From: CAZBSE01 sp964578625
GTDB taxonomy: Bacteria; Actinomycetota; Humimicrobiia; Humimicrobiales; Humimicrobiaceae
DNA: 64,000 nucleotides
Reading direction: 5' to 3'
Assembly (NCBI GenBank): GCA_964578625.1
Contig: CAZODQ010000007.1
Location: forward strand, 14,779-78,778
The notes beneath the pieces were generated by a model. It saw only the letters and a list, made by a program, of their open reading frames with translations. It was not told the DNA's origin and ran no database searches. A program made the translations under genes and the position numbers. Shown in pieces: positions 46,113 through 54,742 of the stretch (within the stretch, counting starts at the first letter, position 1; each line of letters opens with the position of its first letter).

Positions 46113-46115
46113 TTT

Positions 46116-46760
46116 TTACATTCCTTTAAAAAATATCTTAAATAATTTTTTCATTACCGGGCTTACATCTTTTCTTCCTTCCGTGTAGTAAGATTTTAAC
46201 AGGTTTCTGGCTTTTATGCTGTAGGTAAGTGTAATAAGAAGCCCAAAAATCAACCACCAGAAGCTTCCTTCATAGACCCAGAGAAAAAAAGAAAATATAA
46301 AGAATCCCAATGCAGTGGAAACATAAGTATCTTTAGTGATGAACAGTACTACAGGAATAAACAGAAGATAAAGAAAAGGAAAGGATATCGGTGTCAGGTA
46401 GAGCAGCCCACCCAAAAATGCAGAGACTCCCTTGCCTCCCTTAAAACCGATGTATATCATCCAGTTGTGGCCTATTACCGCGAAGACAACGGCAAGCAGC
46501 GGAACAAAAACATGTTCCGAAAACCTTTCGGCAAGATAGGCCACGAGTGCTCCCTTTCCGATATCTGTGATTATTACCATGACTCCGGCAAATTTCCCTA
46601 CATTGGAAATCGTATTCATCCCGCCGACGTTTTTGGTTCCCTCGTTTCTTATATCGATACCTTTTATTTTTCCTGCAATATATGCAGATGGGAAGGAACC
46701 AATAAGATATGATATTAGAAGAATAGCTGCAGTATTCAAATAGAGATTTTGAAGAAGCAT
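46116..46760 (-). CDS. plsY: Acyl-phosphate glycerol-3-phosphate acyltransferase
   Basis: A multi-pass inner-membrane enzyme that transfers an acyl chain from acyl-phosphate to glycerol-3-phosphate, the first step of phospholipid synthesis. Conserved loops: SYLIGSFPSAYIAGKIKG, then RNEGTKNVGGMNTI, and GHNWMIYIGFKGGKGVSAFLGG. The length is 214 residues, typical. A separate PlsC-like protein (58390-59154) would do the second step, so both steps are in the window. Confidence 0.95.
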   Translation of the reverse strand: MLLQNLYLNTAAILLISYLIGSFPSAYIAGKIKGIDIRNEGTKNVGGMNTISNVGKFAGVMVIITDIGKGALVAYLAERFSEHVFVPLLAVVFAVIGHNWMIYIGFKGGKGVSAFLGGLLYLTPISFPFLYLLFIPVVLFITKDTYVSTALGFFIFSFFLWVYEGSFWWLIFGLLITLTYSIKARNLLKSYYTEGRKDVSPVMKKLFKIFFKGM

Positions 46761-46947
46761 TTATCTCCTAAAATTAATTGATAACATAAAAAATGACCGG
46801 ACAATAAAACAGCAAGCTGCTTATCGCGATAATGCATTGATTATATCATAAAGAAAATTCATTAAAAAACGATAATGTATACAGTGTGAAATCTAATATT
46901 GATCTAATATGAAGTAAAATCTGAACAGCAAGGAAGGTGTCAGCTTT

Positions 46948-48726
46948 TTAAACCTGCAGCTGGTACTGAAATTTATACAGCTTGTAATAGATTCCTCTTA
47001 TTTTGAGAAGCTGGCTGTGTGTGCCTCTTTCTACTATTCTGCCGTGAGAGAGGACTATAATTTTATCTACATTCTTTATAGTAGAGAGACGGTGGGCGAT
47101 CACTATTGTTGTCCTGTTTTTCATTACTTTACCAAGAGCGTCCTGAATCAGTGATTCTATTTCGGAATCAATACTTGAGGTGGCTTCATCAAGAACTAAA
47201 AGTATTTCCGGATTAAACACCAGGGCTCTGGCAAAGGCAATTAACTGACGCTGACCTACTGACAATACCTGTCCTCTTTCTTTTACTTCATAATTATATT
47301 TACCCGGCAGCTTTTCTATAAATTTATGGGCATTTACGTATTTTGAAGCCTCAATTACTCTATTAAGGGAAATATCTTTATTTCCCAGGCGAATATTGTC
47401 CAATATAGTCCCGGAAAATAAAAATACATCCTGCATTACTATCCCTATATGTTTTCTTAGGTACCGGATGTCAAATCTTTTTATATCTTTATCATCAAGA
47501 AAGATTTTTCCTCCCTGTATGTCATAGAATCTATTGAGAAGATTTATTATGGACGTTTTTCCCGAACCGGTAGCACCTACAAAAGCCACGCTCTGGCCTG
47601 TTTCAATTTTAAATGAAATGTCTTTGAGCACATAGTTTTTATCATTGTATGCAAACCATACTTTATTAAATCTAATATTGCCCTTGATCTTTTTGATTTT
47701 TAAAGGTCTTAAAGGAGATGTAATAGAGGGTTTCTGCTCCAGTAATTTAAATATTCTTTCTGAAGCAGCTATTGCTTCCTGAAGGATTCCAAATTTTTCA
47801 CTCAGGTCACTTATAGGGTGAAAGAATTTTTCTATGTACTGTAAAAAAGCCACCAGTGTCCCTAAGGTAAGGAGGTTGGCGATAACTTTTTGTCCCCCGT
47901 ACCAGATTATCAGGGCTACTGCAAGTGTCCCGATGATTGTCACAGCCGGGAAGAATACAGCATAATAAAATATAGTTTTAAGGTAGATGTCCAGATAACC
48001 CCGGTTGAGATACTTAAATTCTTCATTATTTTCCTTTTGCCGGTTGAAAAGTTTTATAGTGTTTATCCCGGAAATTGCTTCCTGTAGAAAGGAGTTTATA
48101 TTGGATATTTTCGCCCTGATTATTCTGAAAGCTATTCTGACTTTGGACCTGAATATAAAAGTGGCTATGGCAAGAAGTATAAGTACCGAAAAGGTTACAA
48201 GCGAAAGTTCCCAGTTTAGAGAGAGCATTACGATCATAATGCCCAGTATCATAAAAACGTCCCCGAAGATAGTAATAATTCCCGAAGAGAGCATTTCATT
48301 TAATGTCTGAACATCAGTTGTGACCCTGGTCATGATCCTTCCCACCGGATTTTTATCAAAGAAGGACATGGGCATCTTATTTATATGGGAAAAGATATCC
48401 ATCCTCATATCGTACATTACCTTCTGCCCTATATATTCGGTGTAGTATCCCTGAAAATACCTGATTGCAAATTCAAATAATATTACCAGCACATAAAGGA
48501 CTGCTATATAGAGAAGTCCTTTAAGCTCTCCTGGCATGATATAATTATCAATAGCTATTTTTATCAGGAACGGCCCTGCCATCTGCAGGCCTGCTGTGAG
48601 CAGAAGGAGAAAGATAGTAAAAATCAAAAGCAGCTTATACGGCTTTATATATCTAAAAAGTCTTAAGATTATTTTTTTATCTACTTGTTTTTCTATTATA
48701 TCCTTTTCGTAAAAACCTTCTGTCAT
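46948..48726 (-). CDS. Heterodimeric ABC exporter subunit, catalytic Glu site
   Basis: A type I (six TM plus ATPase) ABC exporter half of 592 residues. Walker A is GATGSGKTS, the signature is LSVGQRQLIAFARAL, and Walker B is ILLVLDEATSSID, with the catalytic Glu intact. It follows, with a 19-base gap, a second half whose Walker B ends in Asp; the two probably form a heterodimer like TM287/TM288, with one degenerate and one working nucleotide site. Substrate: drug or lipid, unknown. Confidence 0.93.
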   Translation of the reverse strand: MTEGFYEKDIIEKQVDKKIILRLFRYIKPYKLLLIFTIFLLLLTAGLQMAGPFLIKIAIDNYIMPGELKGLLYIAVLYVLVILFEFAIRYFQGYYTEYIGQKVMYDMRMDIFSHINKMPMSFFDKNPVGRIMTRVTTDVQTLNEMLSSGIITIFGDVFMILGIMIVMLSLNWELSLVTFSVLILLAIATFIFRSKVRIAFRIIRAKISNINSFLQEAISGINTIKLFNRQKENNEEFKYLNRGYLDIYLKTIFYYAVFFPAVTIIGTLAVALIIWYGGQKVIANLLTLGTLVAFLQYIEKFFHPISDLSEKFGILQEAIAASERIFKLLEQKPSITSPLRPLKIKKIKGNIRFNKVWFAYNDKNYVLKDISFKIETGQSVAFVGATGSGKTSIINLLNRFYDIQGGKIFLDDKDIKRFDIRYLRKHIGIVMQDVFLFSGTILDNIRLGNKDISLNRVIEASKYVNAHKFIEKLPGKYNYEVKERGQVLSVGQRQLIAFARALVFNPEILLVLDEATSSIDSEIESLIQDALGKVMKNRTTIVIAHRLSTIKNVDKIIVLSHGRIVERGTHSQLLKIRGIYYKLYKFQYQLQV

Positions 48727-48745
48727 CTTTTATCCCCTGGCTGTT

Positions 48746-50506
48746 TTAAACTTCCTCTCTTAATTCTTCGGATAGCTGCTGTCTGTAATATAAGCTCTGG
48801 TATATACTGCATTTTTTAATAAGCTCATTATGTTTACCCGTTTCTTTTAATTCTCCGTTATCAATAACCATAATCAAATCAGAATTATTTATGGTAGAAA
48901 TACGGTGGGAAATTATTATGGTAGTAATACCGTAAGTTTTTTGTTTTAAATCAGATAATATTAATTCCTCGGTATTGGTGTCCATATTTGAAAAAGAATC
49001 ATCAAAAATCAAAATTACAGGATTTAAAAGCAAAGCCCTGGCTATAGCAAGTCTCTGTTTCTGTCCGCCTGACAGGGTAACTCCGCGCTCGCCGATAAGA
49101 GTTTCATATTTTAGAGGAAATAGTCTCACATCCTCATGGAGATGGGATGTTTTTGAGACTTCTATGACTTTTCTGGTGATCTCACTCTCACTTAAATTTG
49201 ATAAAAGTTCCTCTTTTCCAAATAAGATGTTTTCCTTAACTGATTTCGAGAAGAGGAAAGGTTCCTGAGTAACATAACCGATATTTGAACGGAGAACTTC
49301 AATGGGGTAGGACTTTATATCAAGACCATCTAATAGGATCTTGCCCCTCTGTATATTGTAAAGACGGGAGATAAGGCTGACCATTGTCGATTTTGAAGAC
49401 CCGGTAAATCCTACTATACCCACCTTCATCCCTGCTTTTATATCAAAGCTGACATCTTTGATTACCCAACTATTTTCAGCAGACCTGACAGGGGTGTCTT
49501 TAAAGTCAATAAAGTTTGCCTTGATCAACTCTTTTGTTTTCCGGTCGAGTTCATATTTGAAAAATACATGATTAAAACTGATGTTACCCCGCAAAGTTTC
49601 GGCAGCTGCAGGTTTTAAAGGATTTGTTATTTCCGGTTTTATTTTAAATATATTATTGATCCGGCCCATAGAAACAGAACCCCGCTGTACTAAGTTTATT
49701 ACCCATCCTATGGAGATGAGAGGCCAGGTAATGGAGCCGATATAAGCAGAAAACTGGACGAACTGGCCGATGGTCAGAGTCCCATCTATTACCTGTCTTC
49801 CTCCTACCAGCAGGACGACTATAGTTCCAATTCCTCCTACAAAGATCATTGACGGCCAGAACAGGTTTCTGACTCTGGCAAGAGACATATTCCTTTTTAT
49901 ATAATCCTTATTTAATTCGGAAAACGTGTTTTTCTCATTTTCTTCCTGGGTAAAGGATTTTATGACTTTCATTCCTGCGATACTCTCCTGTACTTTGGCT
50001 GAAAGTACTGTATATTGTTCCTGGGATTTCTTAAATCTCCGGTGCAGCATAGAACCAAGCCTGCTCACAAGAATCGGTACTAATGGAATGGCGATCATAG
50101 AATATAGTGATAACCTTAAATTTATAAGAAACATTACAGTCAGTGTAGTTACAAAGACAGAAATAGTATTAAAAAGGTGCAGCAGCCCTGGTCCGAGGAA
50201 ATTCCTTACCGCTTCAAGATCATTAGTCATAAGGGCCATGATGCTGCCTGTCCTGGTATTGGTAAAAAAGGAAGAGTCGAGTTTTTGCAGATGAAAAAAG
50301 AGATCTGTTCTGATATTGTATTCAATTTTTCTGGATATACCTACAAGCATTTTTCTCATATAATATCTAAAAATACCCTGAACTGCTGCAACTCCGACAA
50401 GAATTGCACCATACTTCAGAAGGGTAACTGTATCAGCGGATTTTTCTATACTGTCGATTGCAAGTTTTAGGATCCAGGGGATAAGAACTGCTGCTGCATT
50501 GGTCAA
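48746..50506 (-). CDS. Heterodimeric ABC exporter subunit, degenerate nucleotide site
   Basis: The second half-transporter has six helices and an ATPase. Walker A is GFTGSSKST, the signature is LSGGQKQRLAIARAL, and Walker B is ILIFDDSFSNMD, where the catalytic Glu is Asp, as in TM287-type subunits. An insert between the membrane and ATPase parts (ELDRKTKELIKANFIDFKDT) is unusual. The start at TTG 50506 is inside the first helix; the frame stays open upstream, encoding a natural N-terminus (KELKTLLKYIRKHALRFSGS). An AAAGGAG (50591-50597) precedes an in-frame ATA at 50584 by 6 bases, so ATA is a candidate start. Confidence 0.9.
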   Translation of the reverse strand: MTNAAAVLIPWILKLAIDSIEKSADTVTLLKYGAILVGVAAVQGIFRYYMRKMLVGISRKIEYNIRTDLFFHLQKLDSSFFTNTRTGSIMALMTNDLEAVRNFLGPGLLHLFNTISVFVTTLTVMFLINLRLSLYSMIAIPLVPILVSRLGSMLHRRFKKSQEQYTVLSAKVQESIAGMKVIKSFTQEENEKNTFSELNKDYIKRNMSLARVRNLFWPSMIFVGGIGTIVVLLVGGRQVIDGTLTIGQFVQFSAYIGSITWPLISIGWVINLVQRGSVSMGRINNIFKIKPEITNPLKPAAAETLRGNISFNHVFFKYELDRKTKELIKANFIDFKDTPVRSAENSWVIKDVSFDIKAGMKVGIVGFTGSSKSTMVSLISRLYNIQRGKILLDGLDIKSYPIEVLRSNIGYVTQEPFLFSKSVKENILFGKEELLSNLSESEITRKVIEVSKTSHLHEDVRLFPLKYETLIGERGVTLSGGQKQRLAIARALLLNPVILIFDDSFSNMDTNTEELILSDLKQKTYGITTIIISHRISTINNSDLIMVIDNGELKETGKHNELIKKCSIYQSLYYRQQLSEELREEV

Positions 50507-50764
50507 AAAAATAAAAACGACACTTCCGGAGAAGCGAAGAGCATGCTTCCTGATATATTTTAAAAGCGTCTTTAATTCTTTTATAACTATCTCCTTTGAA
50601 AGATAATACCCACAGATTAATGATTATATTAAAATAAAATATGTAAGTAAATTTTTTAAAGATAAACTTCTTTATTAATATTAGTAGTATTTATATATTA
50701 AATAATTTTTACGTTAAAGTGAAAAATTAATTTTGTAATTTATTAAAATTCTTTTATAATATAG

Positions 50765-50793
50765 TTGACAATAATAATCTTATTTAATAAAAT
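50765..50793 (+). promoter_or_regulatory. Promoter of the hspR-like gene (TTGACA-N17-TAAAAT)
   Basis: TTGACA at 50765-50770 and TAAAAT at 50788-50793 are 17 bases apart, the best consensus promoter in this part of the window. The 50507-50764 stretch upstream holds only the start region of the ABC gene and AT-rich sequence in which I see nothing. No CIRCE element is present. Confidence 0.7.
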
Positions 50794-50825
50794 TATAACT
50801 GAAAATAATAAGGTTGGTGGGCATT

Positions 50826-51143
50826 TTGTTTGAAGAAGATGATAAAAGTTATCCCATAGAATTGGTAGCCGACTTTTTAGGGGTAAACAGCAGAACTCTT
50901 TATTATTATGAGAGATTCAGCTTAGTGTGCCCTTTAAGGAGAGGCAGGAAGAGATATTATTCAAAAGTGGATATCAGATGGCTGGAGTATGTAAGGGAAC
51001 TTATGTATGAACAGGGGATGAATTTGAGATCAATAATTATCCTGATAAAGAGAAGGGATAATATAATTTTAGGCAAGTGTCCTGGGGATGTAGTTGAATG
51101 TTTTAAAAATTACTTAATGCGGGTCAGTAAAGAAAAAGAGTGA
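50826..51143 (+). CDS. hspR: HspR-like MerR-family heat-shock regulator
   Basis: A 105-residue MerR-type helix-turn-helix protein: FLGVNSRTLYYYERFSLVCP at the N-terminus and the dimerisation helix WLEYVRELMYEQGMNLRSIIILI. This matches HspR, which represses dnaK, clpB and related genes in Actinomycetota by binding HAIR repeats (CTTGAGT/ACTCAAG). It sits directly before dnaK. Start TTG 50826 has GGTGG 5 bases upstream; TTG 50814 is less likely. A single CTTGAG half-site occurs at 51165-51170 in the gap to dnaK, but no full HAIR is seen. Confidence 0.8.
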   Translation: MFEEDDKSYPIELVADFLGVNSRTLYYYERFSLVCPLRRGRKRYYSKVDIRWLEYVRELMYEQGMNLRSIIILIKRRDNIILGKCPGDVVECFKNYLMRVSKEKE

Positions 51144-51218
51144 TATTAATATTGTACCAGGCAGCTTGAGATTTAATTAATTTGTAAAAATAAATTAAAG
51201 GGAAAGGATGAATATAAT

Positions 51219-53147
51219 ATGGCGAAAGCAGTAGGGATTGATTTAGGAACGACTAATTCGTGTATAGCGGTTATGGAAGGTGGTAAGCCTACGGTTATAA
51301 CCAACAGCGAGGGCGGCAGAACCACGCCTTCTGTAGTAGGCTTAACCAAAAAGGGAGAGCGTCTTGTAGGACAGCTGGCTAAAAGGCAGGCAGCTTTAAA
51401 CCCGGAAAATACAATTTATTCTATAAAAAGGTTTATAGGCAGAAAGTACAGTGAAGTGGAAAGTGAAAGGAAGATAGTATCATATGAAGTAAAGAAGGGG
51501 AGAAACGATCTGGCCGAAGTAGAAATTGGGGGTAAGGATCATACACCTGAAGAGATATCGGCAATGATACTTCAGAAATTAAAAGCGGATGCCGAAAGTT
51601 ATCTTGGAACCAGCATTACAGATGCCGTGATTACCGTTCCCGCTTATTTTAATGACTCCCAGAGACAGGCAACCAAGAACGCAGGAAAAATTGCAGGGCT
51701 TAACGTACTGCGAATAATCAATGAACCGACAGCAGCATCACTGGCTTACGGGCTTGATAAGAAAAAGGAAGAAAAGATATTGGTATTTGACCTCGGAGGC
51801 GGAACATTTGATGTTTCCCTGCTGGAAGTCGGAGAGGGAGTATTTGAGGTAAAAGCAAGCCACGGTGATATGCATCTTGGTGGAGATGATTATGATGACA
51901 GGATTATGAACTATGTTGCCGATGAATTTAAAAAAGACCAGGGGATTGATTTAAGAAAAGATAAACAGGCGCTGCAGAGATTAATAGAAGCATCGGAGAA
52001 GGCAAAGACAGAATTGTCTACAGTAATGGAGACAAATATAAGCCTTCCTTTTATAACAGCTGACGCTGATGGTCCCAAGCACCTTGAGGTGAAAATAACC
52101 AGAGCCAAGTTTGAACAGCTGACAGCAGATCTTACAGACAGGTGCAAAGGGCCTCTGGAGAAAGCTCTGAAAGATTCCGGTTTAAAGAAGGCTGATATTG
52201 ACGAAGTGATACTTGTAGGTGGAGCGACCAGAATGCCGGTTATACAGAAATTAGTTAAGGATTACACGGGCAAGGAGCCTAATAAAAGTGTAAATCCTGA
52301 TGAAGTAGTTGCGGTAGGAGCAGCTATCCAGGCCGGAGTGCTAAAGGGAGATGTAAAGGATGTGGTACTTCTAGATGTAACTCCGCTTTCTCTTGGTATT
52401 GAGACTCTGGGAGGTGTGATGACCAGGTTGATTGAAAAGAACACGACTATTCCTACCAAGAAGAGTGAAATCTTCACCACCGCAGCTGATAATCAGACCA
52501 GTGTGGACATCCATGTCCTCCAGGGAGAACGTGATATGGCGGGGGACAATAAAACCATAGGAAGATTCAGGCTGGATGGGATTCCACCTGCTCCCAGAGG
52601 TGTTCCGCAGATAGAGGTTACATTTGATATTGATGCGAATGGAATTGTAAATGTTTCTGCTAAGGACACTGCTACCGGGAAAGAGCAAAAAATTACTATT
52701 ACTGCAACATCGCACCTGACAGATGATGAAATAGAGAAGATGGTCAATGAGGCAAAGGAACATGCGGAAGAAGATAAGAAAAAGCGAACGATTGTGGATG
52801 CTAAAAATAATGCTGACAGTTTGATCTATGCCACTGAAAAGCTTATGAAAGATATCGGCAGCAAGGCTCCTGAAGATTTAAAAAAGAATATTGATGATCA
52901 GGTAAAAGTTTTAAGAAAAAGTATGGAATCCGACAATGCTGATGAAATAAAGAAGGAGACAGAGAAATTACAGAACCTGCAGAACGAGCTGTCGCAGAGG
53001 CTTTATGCACAAGCCGGCTCAGGAGCAGGTGCCGGAACGGGAGGTTCCGAAGCAGGAGGTCAAAAAACGGAAGAGAAGAAGTCAAGTAATGGGGAAGAAG
53101 ACGTAATTGACGCTGAATTTGAAGCTAAAGATGATGAAAAAAAATAA
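51219..53147 (+). CDS. dnaK: Chaperone DnaK (Hsp70)
   Basis: Complete 642-residue Hsp70. The N-terminal ATPase has GIDLGTTNSCIAVMEGGKP, the DnaK DLGGGTFDVSLLEV signature and VGGATRMPVIQKLV; the substrate domain has the usual linker DVVLLDVTPLSLG and a C-terminal DVIDAEFEA tail. It folds and disaggregates proteins with DnaJ and GrpE; no grpE is present in the cluster. It is followed by hsp20, dnaJ and clpB on the same strand, and preceded by the HspR-like repressor. Confidence 0.97.
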   Translation: MAKAVGIDLGTTNSCIAVMEGGKPTVITNSEGGRTTPSVVGLTKKGERLVGQLAKRQAALNPENTIYSIKRFIGRKYSEVESERKIVSYEVKKGRNDLAEVEIGGKDHTPEEISAMILQKLKADAESYLGTSITDAVITVPAYFNDSQRQATKNAGKIAGLNVLRIINEPTAASLAYGLDKKKEEKILVFDLGGGTFDVSLLEVGEGVFEVKASHGDMHLGGDDYDDRIMNYVADEFKKDQGIDLRKDKQALQRLIEASEKAKTELSTVMETNISLPFITADADGPKHLEVKITRAKFEQLTADLTDRCKGPLEKALKDSGLKKADIDEVILVGGATRMPVIQKLVKDYTGKEPNKSVNPDEVVAVGAAIQAGVLKGDVKDVVLLDVTPLSLGIETLGGVMTRLIEKNTTIPTKKSEIFTTAADNQTSVDIHVLQGERDMAGDNKTIGRFRLDGIPPAPRGVPQIEVTFDIDANGIVNVSAKDTATGKEQKITITATSHLTDDEIEKMVNEAKEHAEEDKKKRTIVDAKNNADSLIYATEKLMKDIGSKAPEDLKKNIDDQVKVLRKSMESDNADEIKKETEKLQNLQNELSQRLYAQAGSGAGAGTGGSEAGGQKTEEKKSSNGEEDVIDAEFEAKDDEKK

Positions 53148-53186
53148 CGGTTAATTTATAGATGAGTTCTTAAGGAGGTGATACAG

Positions 53187-53624
53187 ATGCCAATAGTAAG
53201 ATGGGATCCGTTTAGTGATATGATCCAGTTACGTGATGAGATAGGTAGATGGTTTGAAGGTGTCTCTGAAAGAGGAAAAGAGAGGAAATCTGTAGTATGG
53301 GCTCCTGATGTGGACATCAAGGAAACCGATAAAGAAGTACAGATAAAAGCAGATTTACCGGGTATGAAACTGGAGGATATCGATGTATCCGTAGATGAGA
53401 ATCAACTGGTGATAAAAGGAGAGAGAAAAACGGAAAAAGAGGAGAAAGAAAAAGATTATATCAGAGTTGAAAGAAGTTACGGATCATTCTATAGGTCATT
53501 TAACATCGGAGTTCCGGTAAAGGCAGATGAAATAAAAGCCTCTTATAAAAATGGTGTGCTGGAAATCAATCTACCTAAAGCTGAGGTTAAGAAACCAAAG
53601 AAGATAGAGATAAGTTCCAAATAA
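53187..53624 (+). CDS. Small heat-shock protein Hsp20 family
   Basis: The alpha-crystallin domain is complete: VWAPDVDIKETDKEVQIKAD, LVIKGERKTEKEE, and NGVLEINLPKAE. The N-terminus contains the MPIVRWDPFSDMIQLRDEIG region common in bacterial Hsp20. I prefer ATG 53187 (145 residues) because AAGGAGG at 53172-53178 is 8 bases upstream; an in-frame GTG at 53178 overlaps that site. It acts as an ATP-independent holdase within the cluster. Confidence 0.95.
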   Translation: MPIVRWDPFSDMIQLRDEIGRWFEGVSERGKERKSVVWAPDVDIKETDKEVQIKADLPGMKLEDIDVSVDENQLVIKGERKTEKEEKEKDYIRVERSYGSFYRSFNIGVPVKADEIKASYKNGVLEINLPKAEVKKPKKIEISSK

Positions 53625-53659
53625 TGGATTTTTTAACCAGTAAAATGTGTAATAAAATA

Positions 53660-53695
53660 CTTGCCCATAGCTTGATTTTGAAAGTTATGGGCAGG
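53660..53695 (+). terminator. Stem-loop between hsp20 and dnaJ
   Basis: A stem of about 13 pairs (CTTGCCCATAGCTT at 53660-53673 pairs with 53682-53695, allowing one G-U) with an 8-base loop is followed by TGTGTTTATA. It may be an attenuator, an intercistronic terminator or a processing site that sets the dnaK/hsp20 to dnaJ/clpB ratio. It is not a CIRCE or HAIR element. Confidence 0.55.
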
Positions 53696-53727
53696 TGTGT
53701 TTATAAAAGAAATACAGGCGAATATAA

Positions 53728-54711
53728 ATGGTTGAATATAAGGATTATTATAAAATCTTGGGTGTAAATAAAAACGCATCACAGGATGAAATAAAAAAAG
53801 CTTTTAGGAAGCTGGCAAGGAAATACCACCCTGATGCAAATCCCAACAATCCCGAAGCTGAAGAAAAATTTAAGGAGATAGGGGAAGCATATGAGGTGCT
53901 TGGGAACGCTCAGAAGAGGTCCAGGTATGATCAGCTTGGTGCGAATTGGAAACAATACTCTCGTGCAGGTGCCGGCTGGCCAGGCGGGGGCGGAAGGACA
54001 TATACCTATGACTTTGGAGGAAGAGGTTTTAGCTTTGATGATCTTGGAAGCGGGTTTTCCGACTTCTTTGAAATGTTCTTTGGAAGAGGTGCTAATGAGA
54101 GATTTTCCGGATTTGGCACAGGTTCTAATTCACAATACGGTAGGGATACACGTACAAGTATGCGGAAAGGCCAGGATATGGAGTCCGGACTTAGTATAAC
54201 TTTAAGGGAAGCATATACGGGTACACAGAGGTCATTGAGACTGCAGAAGGAAGGGAAAACCAGAACTGTCAATGTAAAAATACCTAAAGGTATTAAAGAT
54301 GACGGAAAGATAAGATTGGCAGGAGAAGGTGCAGGCAGCCCTACCGGCGGCCCGGCTGGGGATTTATATCTTTTAGTAAATATTACAAGAAACAATTTTT
54401 TTACAAGGAAAGCAGATGACCTCTATTGTGAAGTACCTGTTACCATAAAAGAGGCCTTTTACGGTTTAAAGATAGATGTACCGACTTTTGACGGTAAGAT
54501 TATGGTAAAGGTCCCGCCAAAGACCCAGGGAGGAAAAACATTGAGGCTTAAGGGAAAAGGCATGCCTAAATTAAAAAGCGGCGGTTATGGAGATCTTTAT
54601 TTAAAGATCAGGTTAGTGCTGCCGGAAAAGTTAAGCGGTGAACAAAAAAAGAACTTTGAAAAATTTGCCGAGAGTTTGAATGAAAATCCCAGGGATAACA
54701 TTATTATATGA
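53728..54711 (+). CDS. dnaJ: DnaJ-like co-chaperone, type II (CbpA-like)
   Basis: The J domain (residues 1-70, with YHPDANPNNPEAEEKFKEI containing HPD) stimulates the Hsp70 ATPase. A Gly/Phe-rich region (about 75-130) and a two-lobed C-terminal substrate domain follow. There is no four-repeat Cys-rich zinc finger, so it is a class B/CbpA type rather than classical DnaJ. It lies in the dnaK cluster, 103 bases after hsp20. Confidence 0.93.
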   Translation: MVEYKDYYKILGVNKNASQDEIKKAFRKLARKYHPDANPNNPEAEEKFKEIGEAYEVLGNAQKRSRYDQLGANWKQYSRAGAGWPGGGGRTYTYDFGGRGFSFDDLGSGFSDFFEMFFGRGANERFSGFGTGSNSQYGRDTRTSMRKGQDMESGLSITLREAYTGTQRSLRLQKEGKTRTVNVKIPKGIKDDGKIRLAGEGAGSPTGGPAGDLYLLVNITRNNFFTRKADDLYCEVPVTIKEAFYGLKIDVPTFDGKIMVKVPPKTQGGKTLRLKGKGMPKLKSGGYGDLYLKIRLVLPEKLSGEQKKNFEKFAESLNENPRDNIII

Positions 54712-54742
54712 TTTCAGTAATAAGCAGGAGTGATTTAAATAT

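Noticed and set aside
51165..51170. CTTGAG half-site as a HAIR operator
   Set aside because: The matching ACTCAAG half is absent, so I do not call a HAIR element, only note the half-site.
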